Shown here one piece after another: positions 1 through 12,508 of a stretch of 64,000 nucleotides of DNA. Within the stretch, counting starts at the first letter, position 1. Every line of letters starts with the position of its first letter. A program made the translations under genes and the position numbers. The DNA is from Siphonodentalium dalli. Its lineage: Eukaryota > Mollusca > Scaphopoda > Gadilida > Siphonodentaliidae. The notes beneath the pieces are model-generated. The model was not told the DNA's origin, searched no databases, and saw only the letters and a program-made list of their open reading frames with translations. The DNA is taken from contig CP136068.1 in assembly GCA_032622095.1 (NCBI GenBank), forward strand, positions 148,499,365-148,563,364. The letters are read 5' to 3'.

Positions 1-720
1 GAAAAAGAACAACATAAGTTTTGGTATCTCACTAAAACATTGAATCATAGGAAATAAATGTATAGAAATTCGACATGTAAACAAAGTAGTGTCTCTCTTG
101 TAGCACATCTTTTTCGTAACATGCCATTTTATACACTAGGATCTATATAAAAAGTAAACTATGTTCGTTGCAAGAGCATCGCTATAGGGGGTGGCAAAAT
201 ACGCCCATTAGCCATTTCGTATCGTACTACCGCAAAATACAATAACAATTTGAGCTTACAGAGAATTGATTTCAGTGTCAAAATGCGGTCAAATTCTAAG
301 TCGAAAAAGGGCCGTAACTCATGGAAAAATAATTGGATATAACCCATATTCAAACCTGGCCTGTATTTTTAGCTGGGAAACGCACATACACCAGCTTTGG
401 TTCAGATCAAATAATCCAAACTGGAGTTATCGGTTGGAAACCCAAATGTTTTGAAATCGGTCCAATTCTAAGTCGAAAAGGGCCGTAACTCATGTCAAAA
501 TAATTGGACGGAATCCATATTCGAACTTGGCCTGTATCTTTAGCTAGGAAATACACATACCAACTTTGGTTCAGATTAAATAACCCAAACTAGAGTTATC
601 GGTCGCAAACCAAAAATGTTAACGGATGGACGGCTAGACGTCTGGGCGGACTGATTACATAATACGACATTTTGTTTTCAAAAGGGCGTATACAAGTCGG
701 TCTGGAACCCTGAATACATT
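1..720. repeat. Tandemly duplicated ~173-bp interspersed repeat
   Basis: Two head-to-tail copies of a unit of about 173 bp occupy roughly 272-447 and 447-622. Each contains the phrase GGCCGTAACTCATG, then an AT-rich spacer, then an 'ACTTTGGTTCAGAT' block. They end near an 'ACGGATGGACGG' motif at about 620. This looks like a non-coding interspersed repeat, and short frames across it differ between the copies. I see nothing recognisable in bases 1-250. Confidence 0.6.
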
Positions 721-738
721 TTAAATGCTACTTGGGGG

Positions 739-757
739 AGGGGGGGGGGGGGGGGGG
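739..757. repeat. Poly(G) tract
   Basis: A run of about 19 G, broken by one A, is followed by unrelated sequence. It resembles the G-runs at about 20.74, 27.46, 44.72 and 48.47 kb, but the flanking GGGTGGGTGTCC signature of that family is missing here. Confidence 0.6.
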
Positions 758-929
758 TTAGTAGACCCCGAAGCCACGACAAATTGTTTTCGCGACTGGC
801 TCAACCGATTCCGTGTCTGGTTAACTAGCTTAGCCGGCTCAGTCCCGACGTTCGTGGCTGACGAAATATGGTGGTCATAACGCTTGTGCGGATCTAGCGC
901 TTTACGTACGTTCATGCAGAGGTGAACTG

Positions 930-1071
930 GTACCACCCTGTGTGTCTAACACTTTACTTTAGTGCAGACACCGTAAGGGCAAACTGCATGGTACATCTGT
1001 GGGTTCAATGCTTTACTTTGGTGCAGACACCGTATATAAAGGATAACATGTACATCGGTGGCCCAGACGGT
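930..1071. repeat. ~60-bp tandem repeat, target of the LTR element
   Basis: At least two units of about 60 bp (around 935-995 and 998-1060) share the block CTTTACTTTRGTGCAGACACCGTA. A third, diverged unit resumes just after the LTR array at 9289 (CTTTACTTACTTGCAGAAAC). The LTR retroelement therefore landed inside this small array and split it. Confidence 0.55.
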
Positions 1072-1075
1072 GGGT
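1072..1075 (+). other. Target-site duplication (GGGT), left
   Basis: GGGT lies directly before the first base of LTR1 (TGTAATAC). The same GGGT lies directly after the last base of LTR3 at 9285-9288. A 4-bp duplication fits integrase-mediated insertion of a Gypsy-type LTR element. Confidence 0.65.
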
Positions 1076-1528
1076 TGTAATACTTCCAATGTTACCCGGC
1101 GTATATAAGGTTAATCTGGAAGTCAATACCCTACCATTAGGTCCATAAATTATGCGTGGGAAACTGACCCGAAATTGAATAGCCTGCGGTATTCCGTTGC
1201 GAGTAAGTGATTTCCTATAGAGATTGTATTGAATCTTAACCTGTTTGGACAGGCCAGTACGTGTACGGATAAGATTGGTACACGTGGTTGGGTGTGGCTT
1301 TCAGATTTCCATATATACTATTTCAGCCGGGGATTGAAGGAGAGGTCTCACTCTTGTTTCTGAACGCACACTAGATACTAACGTGCAGCGTGAGAAGATG
1401 TTGTTGTATGATTCTCCGTGGCCGCCTGATGTGACTTTGTAAATATTTGTAATAATAAATCTCATCAACGTGTTCTAAGAATTGCCAACTTAATGCTAAG
1501 AACCTGGGACCAGCCCGAGAGTGGTACA
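1076..1528 (+). repeat. LTR1 of the non-autonomous LTR element
   Basis: The LTR is 453 bp with TG...CA ends. A TATA-like GTATATAAGG lies at about 1099. AATAAA at 1454-1459 could serve as the polyadenylation signal. It differs from LTR2 at five positions (1189, 1231, 1253, 1405, 1410). LTR2 and LTR3 agree with each other at all five. Confidence 0.75.
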
Positions 1529-1536
1529 GGTCGACG

Positions 1537-1554
1537 TGGTGCCGTGAGCTCGAC
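1537..1554 (+). promoter_or_regulatory. Putative tRNA primer-binding site
   Basis: TGGTGCCGTGAGCTCGAC starts 8 bases after the LTR. A TGG start matches the complement of a tRNA 3' CCA end, as expected for a minus-strand primer site. The tRNA species was not identified. The same sequence follows LTR2 at 5415-5432. Confidence 0.45.
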
Positions 1555-4500
1555 ATTTCTTGGAATTCTTGGAGATGGAAACCAGGTGGTCACGGGGAAA
1601 TAGGAAGGAATACAAGGTATGAGACAATTTTGCAATTATTTGGCTTGGTTCACAACTCTTTATAGGTAGATTTAGCTATAGTTAAAATGGTTCCATCAAT
1701 ATTCCAATATAAGGTATTCTTAGAAACTACTGTTGTTCCAGTATGGTTATTTCGAGTTGTTGTTGTTTCATTAATCATTGCGTCGATTTGAAATAAAGAG
1801 TGGTTTTTATTTTCGAAGTATTATTAGTTAATTGTTGCTGGTCTAAATTTTTGTGCAAATTGGCCGTAATTATTAAAATTGAAAAATGTTATCTGCTAGA
1901 TGAAATGAATCACTGGGATAATGTGTCCAGTCTAAGCTATGGCATCCAATAATTGGATGAGATTGGTTTAACAATCTGCGCGAGAATGACTCCCAGTGAA
2001 TTATTAAATTATGCAGGGAATTATGTTCAGGGAATTCACAGTTATAGTTTAAATTGTTGCGTCAAATTTTCTATATTAGGTATGCTTGGAAATTACAATT
2101 GTATCAGCGTTTTCTATGTCAAATTGTTGTTTCAAAAATCGTTGCGTCGATTTGAAATAAAGATTGTTTGTTTTCGAGGTATTATTAGTTACATGTACGC
2201 TGGTCTAAATTATTACACCTAATGCAGGTTATATAGGTATTAAAATTACTGATGAGTTTAGGATGTTGTCAAGTTAATCAGTATGAGTTTAGTGAGTTCT
2301 GGTTTTGAACGAATTGTGGGTTTCAATTTTTGTTAAGGCTGTTATGTTGGTCAATTGAGCGTATAATATTAGTTTTATTGTGCTCAGATTATCCATTTGA
2401 AAACATTAGTTATTTATGACAGTTTGTCAAGAGACTGGTTGCGTCCAGCGAGATATATCTTTAAATAAAGAAATTAGTTGAAGTAATTCGGAAAATTTTA
2501 AATTAGAGACATTATAGTCACTTGAAGTTTGAAGTATGGTTTAGGAAGGTTCCATTTAGCCAAATGGTTCCAATGTTTTGCAAAAATATCTACACGGATG
2601 GTTAGTGGTATTTTGTTAGGACACACCCAGATTGGGTTAAAATGTCGATTTTAAAATATATAGATCGATGTACGTGTATCGCCATTGTATGTAGGCGTTA
2701 TCGAAATGGTTTTAATGTGTTCAAGTTTCGAATAAACCAAAGTTGATCAGAGTTGACAAGTCGGAAAGTCAGAAATGTAACTGAATAATCAATTATGTTG
2801 TGCCAATACAAGAAAAGAATAGCTAGAAAATTGATTATGCCATAATTACATCTATTACGTGTATTCTGAGAGTGTCTGTATGTGTTAATCAGACTAACAT
2901 GCTTTCCAGTATGTCTAAAGGTTTGTGGACGGCACCGAGTACACGTAATAATATACATGTAGAATATAAAAGAAGTAAAACAAAGCACTTACTTTTTAAG
3001 GAGTTGTCAGAGAAAAGAACATGAATTTATCCAGATAATCCTATTAATTCCATGAAAATTGTACTGAATAAAGACACAATTTTTCATGAAAATTGTCCTG
3101 AATAAAAACACAGTTTGAACCATAGCTATGTTGAAAACATTATCATTGATAAATATATCCGTCCAACAGAAAAGTCACAACTGGCTGCTTAGCCCATCAA
3201 ACTCAAATGACAAAAATAAGGCAATTACTAAGATACATACAAATTGTTGGGTCAAAAATTCCCGAATGATACATCCAGACCCTCGTTTACCCAAAACATA
3301 CCACAGCAGCTGTCCGGTGAATATATTTTAATAGAAATGAAACATTGCCCCAGGGCATCGAAAATTAAAGTCTAGCAAAGCTCTCCCAAACACGGGTCAA
3401 TACATGGCTATTGCACAGGGGACTGAGTTGACTTTTGAAGATTATTCATGCGTGCTGAATTAATTATGGTGTTTGTATTGTTGTCTGAATTAAAGTGGTA
3501 ATTATATACATTTCATTTAGCAGTTAAGCTGTGGTCAGGAAAAATTAAAATTCGTATGGTGACATATCTATTGATTAATAGGGACATGTGAAGGAAGACT
3601 AGCTTACGCATTCCGTTAAGTTTAAAGTGACATGTGAGAATGAACTGGAAATACGCTTAAAGAGATAGCTGATGTCAGGAAATTAAAGTTTGTATAGTGA
3701 ACTATTGAATTGTTTTAAAGGGAAATATCATGCTAATAAGGTAAAGTAGGTTGTATTAAAACCCCATATATAATTAGCTAGGAGTATGTGAACCAATAAG
3801 CCAAGCAAATTGTCTCATGAGTTGTACATTTTATTCCGTTTCACAAGGAATATATATATATATATAATCGATGGCATTTATATAAAATGTCCTTGGTGTA
3901 TGAGTTGTTAATGTTTATGATAGTTGTTAGAATTACTAGCTGACAAGCTATAGATTACTCGACGGGTATGCCCAAATACAGGGCCCGTGATATTTAATTT
4001 GGCGTTCCAGGTTTATGGAATCGTGCTTGACACAAACGACGAGATTTTAACACGTCGGCGCTAATGATGTTGTAAAATGTTATGTTATAGAGCATTAAGG
4101 TACATGCTGGTATATATGGAGATGTTTATTTTGGCATTCCAAGTTAATGGATAGCGATTTGACGTGACAGGCGTGATTTTAACACGCCGTGCCAAGGAAT
4201 TTCTAAAATCTCAGTTTATAGAGTATTGTACAAGACCATACTGGTATTGTAGGGCATTTGAGCCAAATTAAAATGTTAGTCGGTTATATGGGCATTTCTG
4301 TGCAATGAAACGTGTTCTACACGTATATCGTTATTTTCACACGCTAATGCCAACCAGACTTAATAGATATTAGTTTCTAAACACAACGTATGAAGTCCTT
4401 TCCACTAGACAGTACTATGTTGACCCTTTAGTTATGCCCAAATTCAAGATCGAGTTGAACTTTATTCGTCTTTCGTATCGACACAAGGCAAATATAACCC

Positions 4501-4953
4501 TCCACAGGAAATCAAATTCTGGATATTAAACCATATTGATCCTTTGTCAAATGTCGCCCGCATTCAAGGTCAAATTGGAATTCATTCCAATTTTCGTACC
4601 GACACAAGGCGATTATTTGAACATAGCTATGACGATGAGATCGATCGACGTCCTCCATCGCTGGACCTGGATCCACTTGGTATTCGGAATGGAGCCAGGA
4701 CGAACGGAGTTAATAGGGAGGCCACTATTAACTCCCTACACGGAATCAGAAGCTAATATTCCAGGATTATGACATTCCTCTGTTCGGAACAATTCCTGTT
4801 ATCGACGATTCGGATTATGACATTCCTGTGTTAAAAACTTATGTTTTATTGTGTTACATGTATATTCCAAATGGGATAGTTTGGAGCTCCCCTCACGGAA
4901 TTATCAAGTTTTTTGTCTTAGGACAAAAATCTTGAAAAAGGTGATGAGAGTTA

Positions 4954-5406
4954 TGTAATACTTCCAATGTTACCCGGCGTATATAAGGTTAATCTGGAAG
5001 TCAATACCCTACCATTAGGTCCATAAATTATGCGTGGGAAACTGACCCGAAATTGAATAGCCTGCGCTATTCCGTTGCGAGTAAGTGATTTCCTATAGAG
5101 ATTGTATTAAATCTTAACCTGTTTGGACAGACCAGTACGTGTACGGATAAGATTGGTACACGTGGTTGGGTGTGGCTTTCAGATTTCCATATATACTATT
5201 TCAGCCGGGGATTGAAGGAGAGGTCTCACTCTTGTTTCTGAACGCACACTAGATACTAACGTGCAGCGTGAGAAGATGTTGTGGTATTATTCTCCGTGGC
5301 CGCCTGATGTGACTTTGTAAATATTTGTAATAATAAATCTCATCAACGTGTTCTAAGAATTGCCAACTTAATGCTAAGAACCTGGGACCAGCCCGAGAGT
5401 GGTACA
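4954..5406 (+). repeat. LTR2 (shared middle LTR)
   Basis: This copy starts at TGTAATAC 3,878 bp after LTR1 and serves both as the 3' LTR of the first unit and the 5' LTR of the second. A purine-rich GAAAAAGGTGATGAGAG stretch lies just upstream (about 4934-4950) and could be the polypurine tract. Confidence 0.7.
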
Positions 5407-8400
5407 GGTCGACGTGGTGCCGTGAGCTCGACATTTCTTGGAATTCTTGGAGATGGAAACCAGGTGGTCACGGGGAAATAGGAAGGAATACAAGGTATGA
5501 GACAATTTTGCAATTATTTGGCTTGGTTCACAACTCTTTATAGGTAGATTTAGCTATAGTTAAAATGGTTCCATCAATTTTCCAATATAAGGTATTCTTA
5601 GAAACTACTGTTGTTCCAGTATGGTTATTTCGAGTTGTTGTTGTTTCATTAATCATTGCGTCGATTTGAAATAAAGAGTGGTTTTTATTTTCGAAGTATT
5701 ATTAGTTAATTGTTGCTGGTCTAAATTTTTGTGCAAATTGGCCGTAATTATTAAAATTGAAAAATGTTATCTGCTAGATGAAATGAATCACTGGGATAAT
5801 GTGTCCAGTCTAAGCTATGGCATCCAATAATTGGATGAGATTGGTTTAACAATCTGCGCGAGAATGACTCCCAGTGAATTATTAAATTATGCAGGGAATT
5901 ATGTTCAGGGAATTCACAGTTATAGTTTAAATTGTTGCGTCAAATTTTCTATATTAGGTATGCTTGGAAATTACAATTGTATCAGCGTTTTCTATGTCAA
6001 ATTGTTGTTTCAAAAATCGTTGCGTCGATTTGAAATAAAGATTGTTTGTTTTCGAGGTATTATTAGTTACATGTACGCTGGTCTAAATTATTACACCTAA
6101 TGCAGGTTATATAGGTATTAAAATTACTGATGAGTTTAGGATGTTGTCAAGTTAATCAGTATGAGTTTAGTGAGTTCTGGTTTTGAACGAATTGTGGGTT
6201 TCAATTTTTGTTAAGGCTGTTATGTTGGTCAATTGAGCGTATAATATTAGTTTTATTGTGCTCAGATTATCCATTTGAAAACATTAGTTATTTATGACAG
6301 TTTGTCAAGAGACTGGTTGCGTCCAGCGAGATATATCTTTAAATAAAGAAATTAGTTGAAGTAATTCGGAAAATTTTAAATTAGAGACATTATAGTCACT
6401 TGAAGTTTGAAGTATGGTTTAGGAAGGTTCCATTTAGCCAAATGGTTCCAATGTTTTGCAAAAATATCTACACGGATGGTTAGTGGTATTTTGTTAGGAC
6501 ACACCCAGATTGGGTTAAAATGTCGATTTTAAAATATATAGATCGATGTACGTGTATCGCCATTGTATGTAGGCGTTATCGAAATGGTTTTAATGTGTTC
6601 AAGTTTCGAATAAACCAAAGTTGATCAGAGTTGACAAGTCGGAAAGTCAGAAATGTAACTGAATAATCAATTATGTTGTGCCAATACAAGAAAAGAATAG
6701 CTAGAAAATTGATTATGCCATAATTACATCTATTACGTGTATTCTGAGAGTGTCTGTATGTGTTAATCAGACTAACATGCTTTCCAGTATGTCTAAAGGT
6801 TTGTGGACGGCACCGAGTACACGTAATAATATACATGTAGAATATAAAAGAAGTAAAACAAAGCACTTACTTTTTAAGGAGTTGTCAGAGAAAAGAACAT
6901 GAATTTATCCAGATAATCCTATTAATTCCATGAAAATTGTACTGAATAAAGACACAATTTTTCATGAAAATTGTCCTGAATAAAAACACAGTTTGAACCA
7001 TAGCTATGTTGAAAACATTATCATTGATAAATATATCCGTCCAACAGAAAAGTCACAACTGGCTGCTTAGCCCATCAAACTCAAATGACAAAAATAAGGC
7101 AATTACTAAGATACATACAAATTGTTGGGTCAAAAATTCCCGAATGATACATCCAGACCCTCGTTTACCCAAAACATACCACAGCAGCTGTCCGGTGAAT
7201 ATATTTTAATAGAAATGAAACATTGCCCCAGGGCATCGAAAATTAAAGTCTAGCAAAGCTCTCCCAAACACGGGTCAATACATGGCTATTGCACAGGGGA
7301 CTGAGTTGACTTTTGAAGATTATTCATGCGTGCTGAATTAATTATGGTGTTTGTATTGTTGTCTGAATTAAAGTGGTAATTATATACATTTCATTTAGCA
7401 GTTAAGCTGTGGTCAGGAAAAATTAAAATTCGTATGGTGACATATCTATTGATTAATAGGGACATGTGAAGGAAGACTAGCTTACGCATTCCGTTAAGTT
7501 TAAAGTGACATGTGAGAATGAACTGGAAATACGCTTAAAGAGATAGCTGATGTCAGGAAATTAAAGTTTGTATAGTGAACTATTGAATTGTTTTAAAGGG
7601 AAATATCATGCTAATAAGGTAAAGTAGGTTGTATTAAAACCCCATATATAATTAGCTAGGAGTATGTGAACCAATAAGCCAAGCAAATTGTCTCATGAGT
7701 TGTACATTTTATTCCGTTTCACAAGGAATATATATATATATATAATCGATGGCATTTATATAAAATGTCCTTGGTGTATGAGTTGTTAATGTTTATGATA
7801 GTTGTTAGAATTACTAGCTGACAAGCTATAGATTACTCGACGGGTATGCCCAAATACAGGGCCCGTGATATTTAATTTGGCGTTCCAGGTTTATGGAATC
7901 GTGCTTGACACAAACGACGAGATTTTAACACGTCGGCGCTAATGATGTTGTAAAATGTTATGTTATAGAGCATTAAGGTACATGCTGGTATATATGGAGA
8001 TGTTTATTTTGGCATTCCAAGTTAATGGATAGCGATTTGACGTGACAGGCGTGATTTTAACACGCCGTGCCAAGGAATTTCTAAAATCTCAGTTTATAGA
8101 GTATTGTACAAGACCATACTGGTATTGTAGGGCATTTGAGCCAAATTAAAATGTTAGTCGGTTATATGGGCATTTCTGTGCAATGAAACGTGTTCTACAC
8201 GTATATCGTTATTTTCACACGCTAATGCCAACCAGACTTAATAGATATTAGTTTCTAAACACAACGTATGAAGTCCTTTCCACTAGACAGTACTATGTTG
8301 ACCCTTTAGTTATGCCCAAATTCAAGATCGAGTTGAACTTTATTCGTCTTTCGTATCGACACAAGGCAAATATAACCCTCCACAGGAAATCAAATTCTGG

Positions 8401-8831
8401 ATATTAAACCATATTGATCCTTTGTCAAATGTCGCCCGCATTCAAGGTCAAATTGGAATTCATTCCAATTTTCGTACCGACACAAGGCGATTATTTGAAC
8501 ATAGCTATGACGATGAGATCGATCGACGTCCTCCATCGCTGGACCTGGATCCACTTGGTATTCGGAATGGAGCCAGGACGAACGGAGTTAATAGGGAGGC
8601 CACTATTAACTCCCTACACGGAATCAGAAGCTAATATTCCAGGATTATGACATTCCTCTGTTCGGAACAATTCCTGTTATCGACGATTCGGATTATGACA
8701 TTCCTGTGTTAAAAACTTATGTTTTATTGTGTTACATGTATATTCCAAATGGGATAGTTTGGAGCTCCCCTCACGGAATTATCAAGTTTTTTGTCTTAGG
8801 ACAAAAATCTTGAAAAAGGTGATGAGAGTTA

Positions 8832-9284
8832 TGTAATACTTCCAATGTTACCCGGCGTATATAAGGTTAATCTGGAAGTCAATACCCTACCATTAGGTCC
8901 ATAAATTATGCGTGGGAAACTGACCCGAAATTGAATAGCCTGCGCTATTCCGTTGCGAGTAAGTGATTTCCTATAGAGATTGTATTAAATCTTAACCTGT
9001 TTGGACAGACCAGTACGTGTACGGATAAGATTGGTACACGTGGTTGGGTGTGGCTTTCAGATTTCCATATATACTATTTCAGCCGGGGATTGAAGGAGAG
9101 GTCTCACTCTTGTTTCTGAACGCACACTAGATACTAACGTGCAGCGTGAGAAGATGTTGTGGTATTATTCTCCGTGGCCGCCTGATGTGACTTTGTAAAT
9201 ATTTGTAATAATAAATCTCATCAACGTGTTCTAAGAATTGCCAACTTAATGCTAAGAACCTGGGACCAGCCCGAGAGTGGTACA
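8832..9284 (+). repeat. LTR3 (terminal LTR)
   Basis: The third LTR is in the same orientation. Similarity to the array ends exactly at its TACA terminus, and the GGGT duplication follows at 9285-9288. Confidence 0.75.
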
Positions 9285-9599
9285 GGGTCTTACGCTTTAC
9301 TTACTTGCAGAAACTATAAGGGATATGCTGGTACCTCGGTACTGGTAACTTTGCCAGATGAACAACTTCCCACACTGTACCATTGAAGTCTGTTAAATTT
9401 GTTGGTCTCCGATGATATGAATTTCTGGAAAATCCAAAAGTATAATAGTTTATATCGTAAAATGCAGCTTCACATTAGTAGACTACTAATCTATATTTTG
9501 AAGAATTGTTTAGTTTTTATTTCGTGAATTGATCTTATTTGCATGTTTTCGCTTGCCGAATGGTGGTCATCTCGGATTTGTATTGACAAAAGCAATAGT

Positions 9600-10140
9600 A
9601 TGATCTAGATCATGCTATGAACCTCTACTCTGGCTATCGCCCGGGCGTCAGCCAGATTATAGAGTCATGGCATGATCGTCTGAGGGTTACACCCAGAATA
9701 AATTAGTAGAGAGGCGATGTTGGTGCCATTCGACGCGGAAGAATCTCTTGTATAAGTATAACATATTCAAAATCCGTCTCTGGGAAATTCCCGAATTTAA
9801 TATGGCACACATCATGGCCGCCGGTAATAAAAGATATCGCATACAGATAGTTACTCATACATGTTAAAACCCACAAGACTAACGCGAATTAGGCGCCGAT
9901 ATAAATCACTGATTGCAACCAGTATGTTTTTGGAAGGTGTGTATGACAGAGCACGATTCGACATTTGAAGATGGCTACAAAATGGCCTGCGAAAATTGTC
10001 AAATTTTAAGTACGGCTCAGAGAAACGCCGAAACATCTCTTCGGTTGCTCGTTATCGATACCAAAATAAAGAAACCTGCAGCCAATACTATTTTCCATCA
10101 CAATGATTCCCACCTATCGGCGTGAAATTGTTTCAGCGAA
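9600..10140 (+). repeat. Interspersed repeat family X, copy 1
   Basis: This non-coding block has counterparts at about 30.5-30.97, 39.75-40.1 and (reverse strand) 41.8-42.0 kb. Shared landmarks are a 'TCGACGCGGAA' phrase, 'AACATATYCAAAATC', a 'TGGGAAA' spacer and an 'ATGGCSNCC...ATGGCCGCC' pair, followed by 'TACAAAATGGC'. No protein is recognised and the frames are not conserved between copies. Confidence 0.5.
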
Positions 10141-10189
10141 GCAGTATGTGCGTCGGGATCAAACATGGTGTTACATGATGTCCACATCA

Positions 10190-10525
10190 GAGTGATCAGA
10201 TATGTATATTTGAAATATATTATTTTTCACCACCGGTACTTTTTGACGGCCTGGCAAAAAGTTAACGAGCCAAATCTTGGACAAAATTGAAGATGGATAA
10301 CTCTAAAATCAAGTGCCTTTGGGTCTTAGAATTTGACAATCCGGCAAATTTTGTTGAACAAATGTTGATAAATAACAGGTTTTGGGCAATTTTTTACTAC
10401 AGTTAACTGTGGTTAGCAATATTTTTGGGCAATTGATCGATTCTGATAACTGAAGTGGCATTCAACAAAACATTTTGTTGTTGTTGGAATCTGATGATAT
10501 CGAATCGGATTGAGTACCTTTAAAT
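10190..10525 (+). repeat. MITE family A, truncated copy
   Basis: The right end reads CGGATTGAGTACCTTTAA, matching the inverted terminus of the complete copy at 43,976-44,422. The interior shares 'GGATAACTCTAAAATCAAGTG' (about 10,293) and 'GATTCTGATAACT'. The left terminus is missing. The 21-bp array at 10.53 kb starts right at its 3' end. Confidence 0.65.
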
Positions 10526-10526
10526 C

Positions 10527-10990
10527 TGCATAAAGATATGTTAAGTCTGCTTAAAATATGTTAAATCTGTCTAAAGATATGTTAAATCTGCTTAAACTTT
10601 AAAGTTATGTTCAATCTGCTTTAAAATATATTAAATATTATTAAAGATATGTTAAAGATACGTTAAATCTGATAAAGTTATGTTAAATCTGCTTAAAGAT
10701 ATGTTAAATTTGATTAAAGATATTTTAAATCTGGTTAAAGATATGTTTAATCTGCTTAAAGATACGATAAATCTACTTAAATATATGTTAAATATGTCTA
10801 AAGATACGTTAAAGCTGCTTAACGATATGTTAAATATCTGCTTAAAGATATGTTCAATCTACATACCGATATTTTATGTCTGCTTAAAGATAAGTTAAAT
10901 TTGCTTAGAGCTATGTTAAATGTGCTTAAATATATGTATAATCTGCTTAAAGATATGCTTAATCTGCTTTAAATATGTTTAATATACTTT
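10527..10990. repeat. 21-bp minisatellite (TTAAATCTGCTTAAAGATATG-like)
   Basis: About 22 imperfect copies of a 21-bp unit of the form 'GTTAAATCTGCTTAAAGATAT'. Because 21 is a multiple of three, an open frame of 72 codons at 10,680-10,898 reads as leucine/lysine heptads. This is explained by the repeat itself and is not evidence of a gene. Confidence 0.85.
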
Positions 10991-11804
10991 TAGAATTTGT
11001 AAAATGATACATGTATAAAGTAAATTCATGAGAGGCGTTTTAAGTCGATTTTTTTATATAAACAAATACTCGACTTATGGTTTGAAGAGGAACGGTTGGT
11101 GAGTGGGGTGCGGGCTGGCGTCCGTGCGAGCGGTCCTAAACCTATAAAACAAATAACCGTTTATTGATGGATTTTGACAATTTTTGGTTCATGAGTTTTT
11201 GTCATGACATTGTGCGACACTGATCATTCTAAGCAGAGTTGTGGCACTTGTTTCTATTTATGGCATTTATTGTCCGTTAGCGAGATCTCTTGCACAAACG
11301 TCAACCAATTTCATTCACATTTGCTATATGGACCTTTCACAACAACATTTCGATTGAGGTCGAACACCAGGTTTAACCGATTCTATTTACCTGAGTTACC
11401 GCCCTAAGTTACGGTTCCTTAGTTCGTACACTTTTAGTGATTGTTCATATATGTTCACTCTTATGGGCAACAAAAACTCGATGCATCTAAAACGAAAATA
11501 AGTATGTGGCGGAACAGGACATCATGCTCTTGCCCTGGTAAGGGCACACACCGTTATCAGATGAAATAGAACGTCACCAATTAATACTGATACGTACACT
11601 TTGTTCATTGCGAGTATATAAATCAGTCCTTATTCTCGAATCTCAAGTAAAACTATTCACCTGACAATATAGCAATAATGAAATTGCGCAATATGTTTGC
11701 CATAAGTGAATTATTTCTGGCATCTTCAGTCATTCCTACAAAGTCAATATGGAAGGAAATTATTAAAATTCCAGCCCTGTCTACAAACGCGTCAAAGCAT
11801 GTAG
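10991..11804. other. Unassigned non-coding stretch
   Basis: I recognise no gene, array or element end here. Short frames at 11,204-11,407 and 11,678-11,890 have no motif, and the second runs into the foldback element. Confidence 0.4.
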
Positions 11805-11968
11805 TATATAGAGGATCTTCAACTCGTTATGTTGGAATATACAAATTTATGAAACGAGTTTTGATAAATTTGATTCACAACGAGTCGTAGACGATTTGTG
11901 AATCAAATTTATCAAACGAGTTTCATAAAATCTTATATCCCAACATAACTCGTTGAAGACCCTGTATA
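11805..11968. repeat. Foldback hairpin element
   Basis: Inverted arms of about 75 bp pair with only a few mismatches. The left arm contains CTTCAACTCGTTATGTTGG and the right arm CCAACATAACTCGTTGAAG. The loop is a short segment around 'GAGTCGTAGACG' at about 11,882-11,893. It has no coding capacity. Confidence 0.75.
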
Positions 11969-12508
11969 TCACATGAACAAAAAACTAGAGCTTTATGCCT
12001 TTTTGACAACTCAAAATCTTTGAAAGAGACTGAAAAATGCATGTAAAATGCATACACGCAGAACGTTGGCTGAGAAGCTTCACAACCGTATACGACAGTA
12101 TTGTTCGCTTTGCCTTGCGACGAAACGTATAGTCCCCCAATTTGTCTCTTCGTTGTTGTGCCTATTTTCGTTAATGAACAAAGCAATCATTATGCAATGT
12201 ATGGTATTGGTGTCAAGCGCGGCTTTTCTAAATAGTATTAATACGCGCGGTAAATTACTTGGCGCGATGCCAAGCATCACGGAAGCATGCGGCTATTACT
12301 CACTAGGGAGAGATAAGAAAATATCCAATGAATTTTTCAATGATATTATAGAGGTTTCATGTGATATAAATATATTATCTGCAGTGAAGTGCCCCTTGCG
12401 AAAACCTGTTTGAACATTATTTATAAGATCATGTCTTTTGCAAATGTGGTCTGTTATTCAGAACTGATGTAAATAGTTTAAGAAAAACAGCTTATTAGTG
12501 TGATTCCC

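Larger units (their letters stand above)
1076..9284 (+). mobile_element. Non-autonomous LTR retrotransposon, tandem form LTR-int-LTR-int-LTR
   Basis: A 3,878-bp period repeats twice and stops after one further LTR, giving three LTRs of 453 bp and two internal regions of about 3,425 bp. The LTRs start TGTA and end TACA, and a GGGT duplication flanks the whole array. The internal regions contain no recognisable gag, protease, reverse transcriptase or integrase. The longest open frames are under 100 codons, with no retroelement motifs. A single unit would be about 4.33 kb, like the large coding-free LTR derivatives called LARDs, which depend on proteins from an autonomous relative. The tandem form is the expected product of unequal exchange between LTRs. 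A duplicated assembly path is the alternative. Confidence 0.8.

Noticed and set aside
4536-4772. 78-codon frame repeated at 8,414-8,650 as a possible gag remnant
   Set aside because: It is repeated only because the whole 3.88-kb unit is duplicated. There is no zinc knuckle or capsid motif, and an overlapping frame of similar length exists.
10680-10898. 72-codon leucine/lysine heptad frame that looks like a coiled coil
   Set aside because: The 21-bp unit equals seven codons, so any open phase gives heptads. Neighbouring units contain stops, and the frame has no gene context.
12048-12413. 121-codon plus-strand frame
   Set aside because: No recognised domain, an overlapping frame on the other strand, and no splice or promoter context. 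It may be chance in this region.
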